Positions 44,145 through 54,006 of a stretch of DNA of 64,000 nucleotides are shown here, one piece after another (the first letter of the stretch is position 1; every line of letters begins with the position of its first letter). The notes beneath the pieces were generated by a model, which did not search any database, was not told the DNA's origin, and was given only the letters and a program-made list of their open reading frames with translations. Both the position numbers and the translations under genes were made by a program. Where the stretch lies: contig NZ_NQMO01000002.1 in NCBI RefSeq assembly GCF_002257645.1, positions 496,001-560,000 on the forward strand, given 5' to 3'. This stretch comes from Paenibacillus sp. XY044. GTDB taxonomy: Bacteria; Bacillota; Bacilli; Paenibacillales; Paenibacillaceae.

Positions 44145-44450
44145 GGGGACTGAGGAGTAAGGTCCTTTATGTGGCGGTGCTGCGGCACCAGGACGTTTAC
44201 AGGCACGGGATTATGCTGAGGATGCAAGAGCCATTGGTGAATGCGTTGTAAGCAGTATCGGTTAGTTTAGCGTCGGGGCATCACCAAGTAAGCTTCCTAG
44301 CACGGATAGCTGACGCTATGTAGAACGAACTGCAAGGTGTTAATGGGTTCGTGCATGTTGCCTGACGCTACCGGAAGTGTGCATGCCGTGTGTCGGACGA
44401 AATTACCCCGAATGAGTATCAAGGGTGTTCGGACTATTCCTTACAAATCA
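44145..44450 (+). repeat. Degenerate B-type tail sequence
   Basis: No gene seen. GAGGAGTAAGGTCCT...CCAGGACGTT (44152-44200) resembles the tail that follows B1 and B2 (GGAGTAAGGTCCT...CCAGGACGTT), and the following bases also recall that unit. No complete palindromic element is present, so it looks like a decayed or truncated copy. Confidence 0.55.
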
Positions 44451-44506
44451 AAAAAGCCTCTCAAGCGTGCATGGCAGAGTTTACCATGCAGCTCGGGAGG
44501 TTTTTT
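44451..44506. terminator. Strong bidirectional terminator
   Basis: AAAAAGCCTC on the left and GAGGTTTTTT on the right enclose a long stem with inner arms TGCATGG/CCATGCA. On the minus strand it ends the spoVR transcript after element C. Confidence 0.85.
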
Positions 44507-44598
44507 GCCGCAGAGGTTTCTATTGAGAGGTATTGGATGTTATTCACACATACCGGGATTACACACGCACCGGGATTGCACGCACCAGCGGAGAGGAC

Positions 44599-44705
44599 GG
44601 AATCGTTCTGGAGAAGCGGCAGCGGTCGCCTTTGTCCCCGGATTTCCACCCTGGCCTGTTACCGATCGGGAAATCTGGGGGCAACAGCGATCGGAAGAAC
44701 GATCC
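44599..44705 (-). repeat. Palindromic element C (minus strand)
   Basis: Read on the minus strand: outer arms GGATCGTTCT and AGAACGATTCC, left block TTCCGATCGCTGTTG, inner arms CCCCAGATTTCC and GGAAATCCGGGG, right block ACAAAGGCGACCGCTGCCGC. The arms differ from both A and B but remain complementary. It lies 75 bases after the spoVR stop, on the spoVR strand, before the spoVR terminator. Confidence 0.9.
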
Positions 44706-44779
44706 GGCATCGGAGCGGACTCCGAGGCTCAACGTTTGCATTTACAAGATCTGCCTCTATGAGCGGCTTAAATGTTCCC

Positions 44780-46216
44780 TCACACGAACCGCCGATGCAG
44801 CTTCTTACCGTCGTAGGAGAACATCACCTTTTTGTCCTCGACGATGGTCTCCAGATGCGCGGTGCGGCCCCACAGCTGGTACACGTATGGCAGCGTGCGC
44901 TCCATGTACTTCAGGTCAAGCTCGATGCCTTCATACATGTGCTTGATCACCATCTCCCCGGTCCGCAGGTAATCGCCGTCCTCGACGACGAGGTAAGGGC
45001 TGCCGCCGTTTACTCTGGCGAAGACGAGCTGGTCGCGGATGCTCTCCCAGCTTTTGTCGGTGATTTTCCACTCAGGGCCCTTTTTCTCGAAGACATACAG
45101 GTCCAGATCCTCGGTCAGCTGCTTCGTCATGTAGTTACGGATAAAGGAAATGTCGGAGTCGAATTCGCGTACCTCAAACATTTTCTCACGGCCCTGGCCG
45201 GGCTTGCGGCCGCTGAATTCGATTTCCTCCTTGGTCGGATGGTCCCAGCGGCGCTCGATGTCCTCGAAAATTTTCAGCCCCAAATAGTATGGATTCAGGC
45301 TGTGCCGGGACGGCTGCACGACGGAAGAGTTGAGCTTGGCGAATTCGATCGTCTCGTCGCTCGTCAGGTCCAGCTCGCGGATGATCCGCTGATGCCAGTA
45401 GGAAGCCCAGCCCTCGTTCATGATTTTGGTCTCCATCTGCGGCCAGAAATAGAGCATCTCGTCGCGGAGCATGGTCATGATGTCGCGCTGCCAGTCCTCG
45501 AGCACTTCGGAAAATTCCTGGATGAACCAGACGATGTCCTTTTCAGGCTCGGGTGGGAATTTGCGGCTCAGCGAAGCTTCCTGGGGCTCCGTCTCCGGCT
45601 TGTGATCGAGACTCCACAAGTCGTCGTACTCGCCGGGCTGGGTCTGGACTTTGCCGGACTCTTTCTGCGCTTTCAGCTTCATTTCCATGTAGCGCTGCTT
45701 ATCCAGGTGCTGCGGCTTGATCAGCTGCGGATCGACATGCTCCTGGATGGCCAGCACGGCATCGATGAAGCGCTCCACGACCTCGGTGCCGTGCTCGAGC
45801 TCGTATTGGCTGATCCGCTCCGCGGTGGCCGACATGCTCTCGACCATGTTGCGGTTGGTGGCGGAGAAGCGGTAGTTATTTTTGAAAAAGTCGCAGTGCG
45901 CCAGGACGTGGGCCACGATGAGCTTGTTTTGGATCAAGGAGTTGCCGTCAAGCAAAAAGGCGTAACACGGATTGGAGTTGATGACCAGCTCGTAGATTTT
46001 GCTCAAGCCGAAATCGTATTGCATTTTCATCTTGTTGAACGTCTTCCCGAAGCTCCAGTGCGAAAAACGGGTAGGCATCCCGTAAGCACCGAAGGTGTAA
46101 ATAATGTCCGCCGGACAAATTTCGTAACGCATTGGATAATAATCCAGGCCGAAGCCGTCAGCGATCTCCATAATTTCACTAATGGCATATTCCAGCTGGT
46201 TGATCTCGTCGCTCAT
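44780..46216 (-). CDS. spoVR: SpoVR family sporulation protein
   Basis: 478 aa, normal length. Begins [20 protein letters not shown]; family motifs [20 protein letters not shown], THxSFGK-like [45 protein letters not shown] and [15 protein letters not shown] [16 protein letters not shown] lies 10 nt upstream. In B. subtilis it is needed for normal spore cortex; in enterobacteria the homologue YcgB is tied to PrkA/YeaG and YeaH. It is monocistronic here, and element C falls in its 3' untranslated region. Confidence 0.95.
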   Translation of the reverse strand: MSDEINQLEYAISEIMEIADGFGLDYYPMRYEICPADIIYTFGAYGMPTRFSHWSFGKTFNKMKMQYDFGLSKIYELVINSNPCYAFLLDGNSLIQNKLIVAHVLAHCDFFKNNYRFSATNRNMVESMSATAERISQYELEHGTEVVERFIDAVLAIQEHVDPQLIKPQHLDKQRYMEMKLKAQKESGKVQTQPGEYDDLWSLDHKPETEPQEASLSRKFPPEPEKDIVWFIQEFSEVLEDWQRDIMTMLRDEMLYFWPQMETKIMNEGWASYWHQRIIRELDLTSDETIEFAKLNSSVVQPSRHSLNPYYLGLKIFEDIERRWDHPTKEEIEFSGRKPGQGREKMFEVREFDSDISFIRNYMTKQLTEDLDLYVFEKKGPEWKITDKSWESIRDQLVFARVNGGSPYLVVEDGDYLRTGEMVIKHMYEGIELDLKYMERTLPYVYQLWGRTAHLETIVEDKKVMFSYDGKKLHRRFV

Positions 46217-46442
46217 TCGATCATTGCTCCTTCCCTTCTGCGGAAGAATAAAATATGATATCGGTACTATATTCCAATATATTCAGCAGCGCCCCAAGTA
46301 TGAACTGACATCTCCGGGCGAATGAACGGTTTCTGACGCCGGATTGAGGTTTTTGGCAAATCCCAGCAGCCCGGAACTTATTGCAGTCTTCATGTCGATT
46401 TATGTTAGAATATAAGAGCATGAGTCCTTAGTTTCCTATTTA

Positions 46443-46456
46443 CGAAAGCGTTTTAT
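46443..46456 (+). promoter_or_regulatory. cre-like site before the YesM-type kinase gene
   Basis: CGAAAGCGTTTTAT matches the CcpA cre consensus TGWAARCGYTWNCW at 12 of 14 positions, 27 bases before the start codon. Confidence 0.45.
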
Positions 46457-46483
46457 ATTTTTGCGGGCGGTGACTGCGTTACC

Positions 46484-48271
46484 ATGTGGAAGTACTTTGT
46501 GCAAGCTACCAACAACATGAGGATCCGGAATAAATTGATCTTTTCCTACCTGTTCGTCGTCATGATCCCCGTGCTGATCGTGGGGGGCATCATAACCGCC
46601 TATTTCAGACAGGATGCACTGAACAATGCCATAGAGCAGACATCCAACGATGTGGATAAAATCAAGAGCCAGCTGTCCACCATGCTGTCCGTTCCGATCT
46701 CGATTTCCAACAAGCTGTACCTGGACGATAATCTGAAGGACTTGGTCAATACGAATTACACGACCATTCTGCAAATGGTTCAGGCCTATTCGAAGTACAA
46801 CGATTTTGATGAGCTTCCGCGGCTCTATAACGAGATCAGCAACGTCCGCTTCTACCATTACAACAAGACGATGATCAACAACACCCAGTTTATTAACGTT
46901 ACCGCCAAAATCGAGGGCGAAGAATGGTTCCAAACGGCCATGAACAACCCGCGGATCGGCTGGTTCTTTATGGAGGGCAGCGACATCGGCAACGAGAAGA
47001 AGCTGAGCCTGGTGCGCCGGATCAAGTTCAAGGATTACCGAACCCCGGGAGTGCTGGTCATTACGCTCAACCAGAGCATGCTGAACTCGATCCTAAGCAA
47101 GGAAACGTTTAATACGCTCATCGCGGATGACAGCGGATACATCGTGGCCGCCAAAAATCCACAGAACGTCGGTAAAACGCTGAAACAGCTGGATTTGAAC
47201 ATCGATATGCACCAAGGACCGGAACAGACGATCAGCCGGCGCGTCAACGGGGTCTCCTCCAACATTATCGTGGACAAGCTGACCCCGCAGACGAGTTTGA
47301 ACGGGCTCAGCGTCGTATCGGTCTTTTCGACCCAGGGCATTGTCCAGGACGCCAAAAAGGTCGGATGGATCGGCATGGCGCTGGTGATCGGCGTGCTGAT
47401 TCTGGCGCTCACGCTGATATTCGTCGTATCCAAGCTGACGACCAACCGGCTTCTGCACTTGAGCAGACAGCTGAACAAGGTGGCCCGGGGGAACTTCGAC
47501 ACAATTTCCTTCCTGGACGGCAACGACGAAATCGGGCAGCTCTCCCGCCAGTTCAATTATATGGTCCGAAGCATCAACGACCTGCTGAACCAGGTGTATG
47601 AGAGCAATGAGAAGAACACTAAGCTCGAGGTTGCGCAAAAGGAAATCAAGCTCAAAATGATGGCCAGCCAGATCAATCCGCACTTTTTGTTCAACGCTCT
47701 GGAATCGATCCGGATGAAGGCGCATTTGAACGGGGAGAAAGAGATCGCCAACATCGTGCGGCTGCTGGGCAAGCTGATGCGTAAAAACCTCGAAATCGGC
47801 AGTGTCAAAAAAACGCTGAAAGAGGAAATGGAGATTGTCCGCGCGTATTTGGAAATCCAGAAGTTCCGCTATGAGGATCGCTTGAATTACGAGCTGATTG
47901 TCGAGCCGGAGACCGAACGGGTGCTGCTGCCGCCGCTGATCATTCAGCCGCTGGTGGAGAATGCCATTATCCATGGCCTGGAGTGCAAGGAAGTGGACGG
48001 AATGCTGCGCGTGCGCTGCTCCATGAAGGAAGATATGCTGCATGTCGAGGTTATCGATAATGGGGCCGGCATGTCGGAGGAGCGGAAGCAGTTTGTGCTG
48101 TCGACGCTGGATGCGGAAGAGGAGGAAGGCAACCGCATCGGCTTGCGGAACATCCATCAGCGAATTAAGCTAACCTATGGAGACGACTTCGGACTGCATA
48201 TTACGAGCATCCCGGGACAGGGAACCAAGATGGAATTCATGATACCAACAGGGGGAGAAATGCATGTTTAA
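46484..48271 (+). CDS. YesM-type sensor histidine kinase
   Basis: 595 aa. Transmembrane helix 1 (LIFSYLFVVMIPVLIVGGII), a large extracellular Cache-type sensor (about 260 residues), transmembrane helix 2 (IGMALVIGVLILALTLIFVV), HAMP, a His_kinase domain with phosphorylated His in QINPHFLFNALESIRM, and an ATPase with IIQPLVENAIIHG and DNGAGM. This kinase class in Paenibacillus is usually encoded with an AraC-type regulator and an ABC sugar importer, as here. The ribosome site is weak (GGGCGGTGA). Confidence 0.92.
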   Translation: MWKYFVQATNNMRIRNKLIFSYLFVVMIPVLIVGGIITAYFRQDALNNAIEQTSNDVDKIKSQLSTMLSVPISISNKLYLDDNLKDLVNTNYTTILQMVQAYSKYNDFDELPRLYNEISNVRFYHYNKTMINNTQFINVTAKIEGEEWFQTAMNNPRIGWFFMEGSDIGNEKKLSLVRRIKFKDYRTPGVLVITLNQSMLNSILSKETFNTLIADDSGYIVAAKNPQNVGKTLKQLDLNIDMHQGPEQTISRRVNGVSSNIIVDKLTPQTSLNGLSVVSVFSTQGIVQDAKKVGWIGMALVIGVLILALTLIFVVSKLTTNRLLHLSRQLNKVARGNFDTISFLDGNDEIGQLSRQFNYMVRSINDLLNQVYESNEKNTKLEVAQKEIKLKMMASQINPHFLFNALESIRMKAHLNGEKEIANIVRLLGKLMRKNLEIGSVKKTLKEEMEIVRAYLEIQKFRYEDRLNYELIVEPETERVLLPPLIIQPLVENAIIHGLECKEVDGMLRVRCSMKEDMLHVEVIDNGAGMSEERKQFVLSTLDAEEEEGNRIGLRNIHQRIKLTYGDDFGLHITSIPGQGTKMEFMIPTGGEMHV

Positions 48272-49808
48272 CGTTTTGATTGTGGATGACGAACCGATGA
48301 TCCGCGAAGGCCTCAAGACGATTATCGACTGGGAGAGCTTCGGGTTTACGGTGGTAGATACGGCAGCGAACGGCCGGGATGGGCTGGATAAAATTAAAGA
48401 GCTGAGGCCCGATCTGACCATCATCGATATCCGCATGCCGGGCATGACCGGCCTGGAAGTCATCGAAGAGGCCCGGGCGGCCATGATCTCGACGCATTTT
48501 CTAATCTTGAGCGGATATGCCGATTTTGATTATGCCAAGCGGGCGATCGGCTACGGCGTAAACGGATACTTACTGAAGCCGCTGGATGAGGATGAGCTCG
48601 GGGAGGAGCTGCAGCGGATCGGTGCCATGCTGACACGGGAGAAACAATCCCACCGTTCCATGGAAGAGGATCATGTTTTCCGTGAGCACCTGCTTGAATC
48701 CTATCTGCTGCAGGAAGAAGCCCTTCGGGATCCAGCGGTAGTGATGCAGTTGGGCTTGGACTGGCCGAGGTATCAGATCGTCCTGCTCGAAATCCATGGA
48801 TCGGCGGACGATGCGCCCATGGCTTCCTTGCGACGGAAGCTGTCGAACCATTTTGGCGACGCGGAGCGCGTCATTGTGTTTCCAGCGGGGCCCTTCGCGG
48901 CTGTGCTATGGGACAGAGGAGTGTCCCGGGAAGACGAGGCTTCCCGCTGCTATACGGAATGGAGTGCCCTGCTGCCGGACAACAAGGGATGGTTTGCCGC
49001 TGCCGGGGGAGCCGTCGCCGATATTTCGCTCATTGGGCAATCGTATACGGAGGCCGCCGAGCTGCTGCACCATCGTTTTCTATTCCATGAAGAGCGCTTG
49101 ATGCTGCCCGGGGATTTGGCTCGAATGGCCGAGGAGTACCCGGAGAAAGCGCCGCTCGATCCATCCGGAGAAATCGAATTGTCGGATATGCTGTACTACG
49201 CGCTGGACATCCGCAGCATGGAATCCATCGGCCGCTTCTTTGACGAGCTGCAGGAGCGGGTCGTCGGTGTCGGTCAGGGCGAGCAGACCGTGAAGTCGGC
49301 GGTGACCCATATATTGACGATGGCCATCAACAAGCTGTCGGGACAGAACCAGGCCTTGTATCCGCTGCTGCAGGATGCGCCGCTGTTTAATACGGAGGTT
49401 TTCCGCCAGCCGACATGGGAGCAGCTTAGAGCGGTATCGGTCGCCCATTTGAGCAGCCTGATCGAACGGATTGGCGGCGGTAGCAAAGATGCCGTGCTGA
49501 AGCAAATGATCGATTTTATTCACCGGAACTATAAGGAAAACCTGAAGCTGGAGCTGCTGGCCCAGGTGTTTAATTACAATAGCGCTTATTTGGGGAAAAT
49601 GTTCAAAAATTACACGGGCGAAAACTTCAATGCTTTCCTCGACAACGTACGGATTGAGCATGCGAAAGAGCTGCTATCCCAGGGACTAAAGGTGCATCAA
49701 GTAGCGGCATGCGTCGGATATGCGAATGTAGACTATTTTCATAGCAAATTCAAGAAGTACGTGGGAGCGTCTCCGTCGTCTTTCCGGAAAAAGGAGCCGT
49801 CCGAGTAG
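48264..49808 (+). CDS. YesN-type AraC-family response regulator
   Basis: 514 aa, overlapping the kinase gene by 8 nt. Receiver with LIVDDEPMIREGLKTIIDWE, phosphorylated Asp in TIIDIRMPGMTG and Lys in YLLKPLDEDEL. A middle region of about 270 residues is unassigned. The C-terminal double AraC helix-turn-helix is LELLAQVFNYNSAYLGKMFK and VHQVAACVGYANVDYFHSKF. Expected to activate the transporter genes downstream when the kinase senses its sugar (inference from family and position). Confidence 0.92.
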   Translation: MFNVLIVDDEPMIREGLKTIIDWESFGFTVVDTAANGRDGLDKIKELRPDLTIIDIRMPGMTGLEVIEEARAAMISTHFLILSGYADFDYAKRAIGYGVNGYLLKPLDEDELGEELQRIGAMLTREKQSHRSMEEDHVFREHLLESYLLQEEALRDPAVVMQLGLDWPRYQIVLLEIHGSADDAPMASLRRKLSNHFGDAERVIVFPAGPFAAVLWDRGVSREDEASRCYTEWSALLPDNKGWFAAAGGAVADISLIGQSYTEAAELLHHRFLFHEERLMLPGDLARMAEEYPEKAPLDPSGEIELSDMLYYALDIRSMESIGRFFDELQERVVGVGQGEQTVKSAVTHILTMAINKLSGQNQALYPLLQDAPLFNTEVFRQPTWEQLRAVSVAHLSSLIERIGGGSKDAVLKQMIDFIHRNYKENLKLELLAQVFNYNSAYLGKMFKNYTGENFNAFLDNVRIEHAKELLSQGLKVHQVAACVGYANVDYFHSKFKKYVGASPSSFRKKEPSE

Positions 49809-49881
49809 ATACTTGACTTTCATGATTTGCGGGACATGTTCGGTTGTGCGGATGACCAAAAACGTTTTCGAGGCGAATTTT

Positions 49882-49914
49882 CCCCTGAAAATTAGATTTT
49901 TAGGGGGATTTTTA
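49882..49914 (+). terminator. Terminator of the YesM/YesN operon
   Basis: The 11-bp stem CCCCTGAAAAT/ATTTTTAGGGG with loop TAG is followed by GATTTTT. Confidence 0.85.
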
Positions 49915-49941
49915 TGAAAAAGTTATGTTATTTTTCGATCA

Positions 49942-49955
49942 TGAAAGCGTTATAT
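49942..49955 (+). promoter_or_regulatory. cre site before the permease genes
   Basis: TGAAAGCGTTATAT fits the cre consensus at 13 of 14 positions. A weaker second site, TATAAGCGCTTCAT (49998-50011), lies 43 bp closer to the gene. Catabolite repression by CcpA is likely. Confidence 0.55.
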
Positions 49956-50051
49956 CTAATTTTTATATGATTTTAGGTGAAATCCGATGGGTATTTTTAT
50001 AAGCGCTTCATTTAGTAAGATGAAGGTATCAATTAGAGGAGGGGTTATTGA

Positions 50052-51038
50052 ATGGAAGCGCTCACACCTAACACCATTCCCCGCGGCGGTCAAGATACTG
50101 CTACCAAAGCACCAAAGCCCAAACGAAAAGGCGGCTTCTGGAGTACGATGCTCCAGCAAAAATATTTATATTTAATGTCGCTCCCTTTTGTCATTTGGGT
50201 GTTCGTGTTCAGTTACCTGCCGCTTTGGGGTTGGACGATGGCCTTTCAAAACTACAAACCGGCCAGATCCTTCTCCGAGCAAAAATGGGTAGGATTTAAA
50301 TATTTTCAAGAGCTGTTCCATGATGACCGGTTTTATCTGGTCCTGCGAAATACGCTGGCGATGAGCTTCATGAGTCTCATTCTGGGATTCGTGGTTCCGA
50401 TCTTCTTCGCGATTCTGCTCAATGAACTGCGGGGCATGTTCTTCAAGCGGTTCGTGCAGACGGTTTCTTACCTGCCGCACTTTGTATCGTGGGTCGTCGT
50501 AGCAGGTATTGTGACGAAAATGCTTTCGATTGACGGCGGCGCGGTCAACCAAATTCTCATGGCGCTCCATCTCACGGACGAGCCTATACAGTTCATGGCG
50601 AAGGGGAGCTGGTTCTGGTACATTGTAACCGGTTCCGACGTGTGGAAGGAAACAGGCTGGAATACGATCATCTATTTGGCAGCGATTACAGGCATCGATC
50701 CGGAGCTGTACGAAGCATCCCGCGTTGACGGCGCGAGCCGCTGGAGACAGATGTGGCACATTACGCTGCCGGGCATCCGCTCGACGATCTCGGTACTCCT
50801 GATTATGTCGATTGGCCACTTGATCAGCATCGGATTCGAGAAACAGTTCCTGCTGGGCAACAACCTGGTGACGGATTACTCGGAAGTTCTCGATCTGTAC
50901 GCACTGAATTACGGTCTGAATATGGGCAGGTTCTCATACGGTACCGCCATCGGCATATTCAACTCCGTAGTCAGCATCATCCTGTTGTTTGCGGCTAACG
51001 GCATTTTCAAAAAGGTTACGAAAGAAAGCATTATGTAG
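50052..51038 (+). CDS. ABC transporter permease (LplB-type)
   Basis: 328 aa. A polar N-terminal tail, then six transmembrane helices (first LYLMSLPFVIWVFVFSYLPL). The inner-membrane component signature is EASRVDGASRWRQMWHITLP (EAA loop). LplB-type permeases of Bacillota import oligosaccharides with a lipoprotein receptor and a shared ATPase. GAGGAGGGG lies upstream. No ATPase gene is in the cluster, so the energiser is probably a distant MsmX-type protein (established for such importers in B. subtilis). Confidence 0.92.
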   Translation: MEALTPNTIPRGGQDTATKAPKPKRKGGFWSTMLQQKYLYLMSLPFVIWVFVFSYLPLWGWTMAFQNYKPARSFSEQKWVGFKYFQELFHDDRFYLVLRNTLAMSFMSLILGFVVPIFFAILLNELRGMFFKRFVQTVSYLPHFVSWVVVAGIVTKMLSIDGGAVNQILMALHLTDEPIQFMAKGSWFWYIVTGSDVWKETGWNTIIYLAAITGIDPELYEASRVDGASRWRQMWHITLPGIRSTISVLLIMSIGHLISIGFEKQFLLGNNLVTDYSEVLDLYALNYGLNMGRFSYGTAIGIFNSVVSIILLFAANGIFKKVTKESIM

Positions 51039-51054
51039 GAGGCGAGAAGTCGAG

Positions 51055-51954
51055 ATGCCAAACAAAGCGTTTAATGCGACCAGATCCGAAAAGATCTTCG
51101 ATATATGCAACACCATCTTCATGGCGATCGTGCTGATCGTTACCCTGTATCCGTTCCTGAACGTGCTCGCCATATCGCTGAACGATTCCATCGATACGGT
51201 ACGCGGAGGCATTACCATCTGGCCGCGTGCGTTCACATTTGAAAACTATAAGACGATATTTGCTTATGACACCTTGCTTCAAGGCTTGAAAATTTCCATT
51301 TTGCGTACGATCGTCGGTGCTGTTCTGGGACTGCTCAGCGCATCGATGCTGGCCTATACGCTCAGCCGGCCTGATTTCCAGGCCCGGAAATTCGTATCGA
51401 CGTTCCTGGCGATGACGATGTACTTCTCCGGCGGCCTGATCCCGGGATACATCCTGATGCGCGACCTGAACCTGATCGGCACGTTCTGGGTATATGTTCT
51501 GCCGGGTCTCGTCAGTGCATTCAACGTGTTTATCGTCCGTTCCTTTATCGACGGCTTGCCTTATGCCCTTCAGGAATCGGCCAAGCTGGACGGAGCCAAC
51601 GATTTCACGGTATACTGGCGCATTATCCTGCCGCTTTGTAAACCGGTTCTTGCGACGATCGCGCTGTTCCTCGCCGTAGGTCAGTGGAACTCCTGGTTCG
51701 ATACGTACCTGTACAACGGCAGCAACAGCACCTGGACCACCCTGCAGTACGAGCTGATGAAGGTGCTGCAAAGCACGCAGCAGGGCGGCGGAGCGATCAA
51801 CGCCAACGACATGGCCAAACAAATGGCCCAGATTTCGCCAGAATCGATCAAGATGGCCATTACCATCGTCGTGACCGTACCGATCCTGATCGTTTATCCG
51901 TTCCTGCAGAAGTATTTTGTCAGCGGGATGACGCTGGGCGCAGTCAAATCGTAA
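51055..51954 (+). CDS. ABC transporter permease (LplC-type)
   Basis: 299 aa from ATG 51055 (AGGAGG 12 nt upstream), 16 nt after the LplB-type gene. Six transmembrane helices; EAA loop ESAKLDGANDFTVYWRIILP; the ending FLQKYFVSGMTLGAVKS is characteristic of LplC/YtcP permeases. It forms the heterodimeric channel with the preceding permease. Confidence 0.93.
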   Translation: MPNKAFNATRSEKIFDICNTIFMAIVLIVTLYPFLNVLAISLNDSIDTVRGGITIWPRAFTFENYKTIFAYDTLLQGLKISILRTIVGAVLGLLSASMLAYTLSRPDFQARKFVSTFLAMTMYFSGGLIPGYILMRDLNLIGTFWVYVLPGLVSAFNVFIVRSFIDGLPYALQESAKLDGANDFTVYWRIILPLCKPVLATIALFLAVGQWNSWFDTYLYNGSNSTWTTLQYELMKVLQSTQQGGGAINANDMAKQMAQISPESIKMAITIVVTVPILIVYPFLQKYFVSGMTLGAVKS

Positions 51955-52063
51955 GAAGCAGCTTTTTCAATAATCGAATTCTCATATAGAGGTATCAGCA
52001 GGCCAGCCTGTTATACAAAATAGATAAAGAAAAAGATTAGACACCATGGGGAGGGTTTACGCA

Positions 52064-53761
52064 ATGCCTAAGAAAGCGTTCAAGGTAACCGCGATTTCTC
52101 TGATTATCGCATCGATGCTAGCGGTTGCGGGCTGCGGCGGAGGCAAGGAGGATACCGCGGCCAAAGATACAGGCGATACGACTTCGCCAATCACCTTTAG
52201 TTTTTTCGGTGCGGATGCGAGTCCGAACTGGAACAAAATGCAGGATGAAGTCGGCAAGGAAATTACAGCGAAGACAGGGGTTACAATCAATGCCGAGTAT
52301 GCCGTATCCGGCGGCGGGCAGGATAAAATTTCCCTGATGGCTGCCAGCGGCGACTATCCGGACCTGATCTTTGCGAAAGGCGATGTCAACAAGCTGGTGG
52401 ATGCCGGCGCGATGCTCGACCTGACCGATCTGATCGACAAGTACGCGCCAAACCTGAAGAAGGTATATGGCGACTACATGGACCGTCTGAAGTACAGCAA
52501 TGATGACCAAGCCATCTATGTGCTGCCGACCAATGCGGCGGTGAACCAGCAGTATTTTGACGCCGGCGGCGGCTTTGAAATCCAGAATGCCGTGCTGAAA
52601 GAGCTGGGATATCCGGAAGTAAAAACCCTCAAAGATTTTGAAAATGTGCTGAAGGCTTATAAAGAGAAGCATCCGACGATTGACGGCCAGCCAACCATTC
52701 CGTTAACGCTGGATGCGGACGACTGGAGAATCATGATCACCGTAACGAACCCGGCGTTCCTCGCAACGGGAGCACCGGACGACGGCGAGTATTTCATCAA
52801 TCCGCAAACCTATGAGGCTCAGCTGCACTACAAACGTCCGGAGGAAAAAGAGTACTTCCGCTGGCTGAACCATATGTACAACGAAGGCCTGCTGGATAAG
52901 GAAACGTTTGTGCAGAAGAGCGACCAGTACAAGTCCAAAATTTCGAGCGGACGCGTGCTTGGCCTGATCGACCAGGAATGGGGTTATTCCGACGCTGAGA
53001 ACGCGCTGAAATCTGCTGGCAAGGATGAAAGAACTTACGCTCACTTGCCGGTAACCTTGTCCGAAGAATATAAGGATCACTCCTTCCAGGACACAGGCTT
53101 TACATCCGGATGGGGCATCGGCATCACGAACAACTGTAAGGATCCGGTTCGGGCGATTAAATTCCTGGATTGGCTCGCTTCCGACGAAGGGCAAGTATTG
53201 ATCAACTGGGGCATTGAAGGCAAGCACTACAATGTTGTGGATGGCAAGCGCGTCATTCCTCAAGAAATTCAGGATAAGAAAATCAAAGACGCTTCCAACT
53301 TTACGAAAACATCGGGCATCGGCCTGTACACGACCTTCTCCGCTCACTATGGTGACGGCGTGAAAGATCCATCCGGCAGCTACTATACAACAAACTTCCC
53401 GGATCAAATCGTAGCCAGCTACACGCAAGCCGAGAAAGAAACGCTGAAAGCTTACGGCGCTACGACCTGGAAGGACCTGTTCCCTTCCGAGAAGGATTTC
53501 CCGGTTAAGCCATGGGGAGCAGCGTATAACATTTCGGTTGAAGAGGGTTCTGATTATACCGTAATGTACCAGAAAACGCAGGACATTATCCGCAAGCGCA
53601 TTCCGGAAGCCATTCTGACCACGCCGGAGAAATTCGACGCAGTCTATGACAACATGATCAAGGAACTGAACGCGGCCGGTGCGGAAAAAATGGAACAGCA
53701 GTACACCGAGTTGGTCAAAGACCGTGTCGAGCTGTGGGGCGGAACGACCGAAGCGAAGTAA
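52064..53761 (+). CDS. Solute-binding lipoprotein 1 of the ABC importer
   Basis: 565 aa from ATG 52064 (GGGGAGGG 8 nt upstream; ATG 52046 overlaps the ribosome site). Lipoprotein signal with lipobox AVAGC. The mature protein is of the LplA-like extracellular solute-binding family 1: SPITFSFFGADASPNWNKMQ, DYPDLIFAKGDVNKLVDAGA, ARVLGLIDQEW-like RVLGLIDQEWGYSDAENALK, and HYGDGVKDPSGSYYTTNFPD. Delivers an unknown carbohydrate to the permeases upstream. It is paralogous to the next gene. Confidence 0.92.
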   Translation: MPKKAFKVTAISLIIASMLAVAGCGGGKEDTAAKDTGDTTSPITFSFFGADASPNWNKMQDEVGKEITAKTGVTINAEYAVSGGGQDKISLMAASGDYPDLIFAKGDVNKLVDAGAMLDLTDLIDKYAPNLKKVYGDYMDRLKYSNDDQAIYVLPTNAAVNQQYFDAGGGFEIQNAVLKELGYPEVKTLKDFENVLKAYKEKHPTIDGQPTIPLTLDADDWRIMITVTNPAFLATGAPDDGEYFINPQTYEAQLHYKRPEEKEYFRWLNHMYNEGLLDKETFVQKSDQYKSKISSGRVLGLIDQEWGYSDAENALKSAGKDERTYAHLPVTLSEEYKDHSFQDTGFTSGWGIGITNNCKDPVRAIKFLDWLASDEGQVLINWGIEGKHYNVVDGKRVIPQEIQDKKIKDASNFTKTSGIGLYTTFSAHYGDGVKDPSGSYYTTNFPDQIVASYTQAEKETLKAYGATTWKDLFPSEKDFPVKPWGAAYNISVEEGSDYTVMYQKTQDIIRKRIPEAILTTPEKFDAVYDNMIKELNAAGAEKMEQQYTELVKDRVELWGGTTEAK

Positions 53762-53795
53762 TCCGAAATTTTAAAAAATGGCATAAAGTTCATCC

Positions 53796-53830
53796 AATAG
53801 GGCCTGCTCATAGCAGTAGGTCCTATTTCT
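53796..53830 (+). terminator. Probable terminator after solute-binding protein 1
   Basis: The stem AATAGGGCC/GGTCCTATT plus inner TGCT/AGCA is followed by TTCTGAT. T run short. Confidence 0.6.
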
Positions 53831-53970
53831 GATGGATTTTTATGACTTTTGTTGTCTTTATACCTATATAATATAATAAGGGAAAATAGACTGTTATATC
53901 AGTATTTTTGCGTTAATTATTGATCGAATTGTACTCGAAAATTAATTTTTATAATATGTATAAAAATGAC

Positions 53971-53999
53971 TTGACAGTCGATTTTAAATCTTTTATGAT
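53971..53999 (+). promoter_or_regulatory. SigA promoter of solute-binding protein 2
   Basis: TTGACA (53971-53976, perfect), a 17-bp spacer and TATGAT (53994-53999). The rest of the 494-base gap is AT-rich (53870-53960) with no ORF; GTTTTCGAAAAC (54043-54054) is a 12-bp palindrome in the leader. Confidence 0.85.
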
Positions 54000-54006
54000 T
54001 CAAATA

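Noticed and set aside
44390..46258. 622-codon open frame antisense to spoVR
   Set aside because: Antisense of a clear SpoVR gene; its start part crosses the terminator and element C.
49914..49970. 18-codon ORF beginning MKKLCYFSIMK
   Set aside because: It starts inside the T run of the YesN terminator and covers the cre site of the permease promoter.
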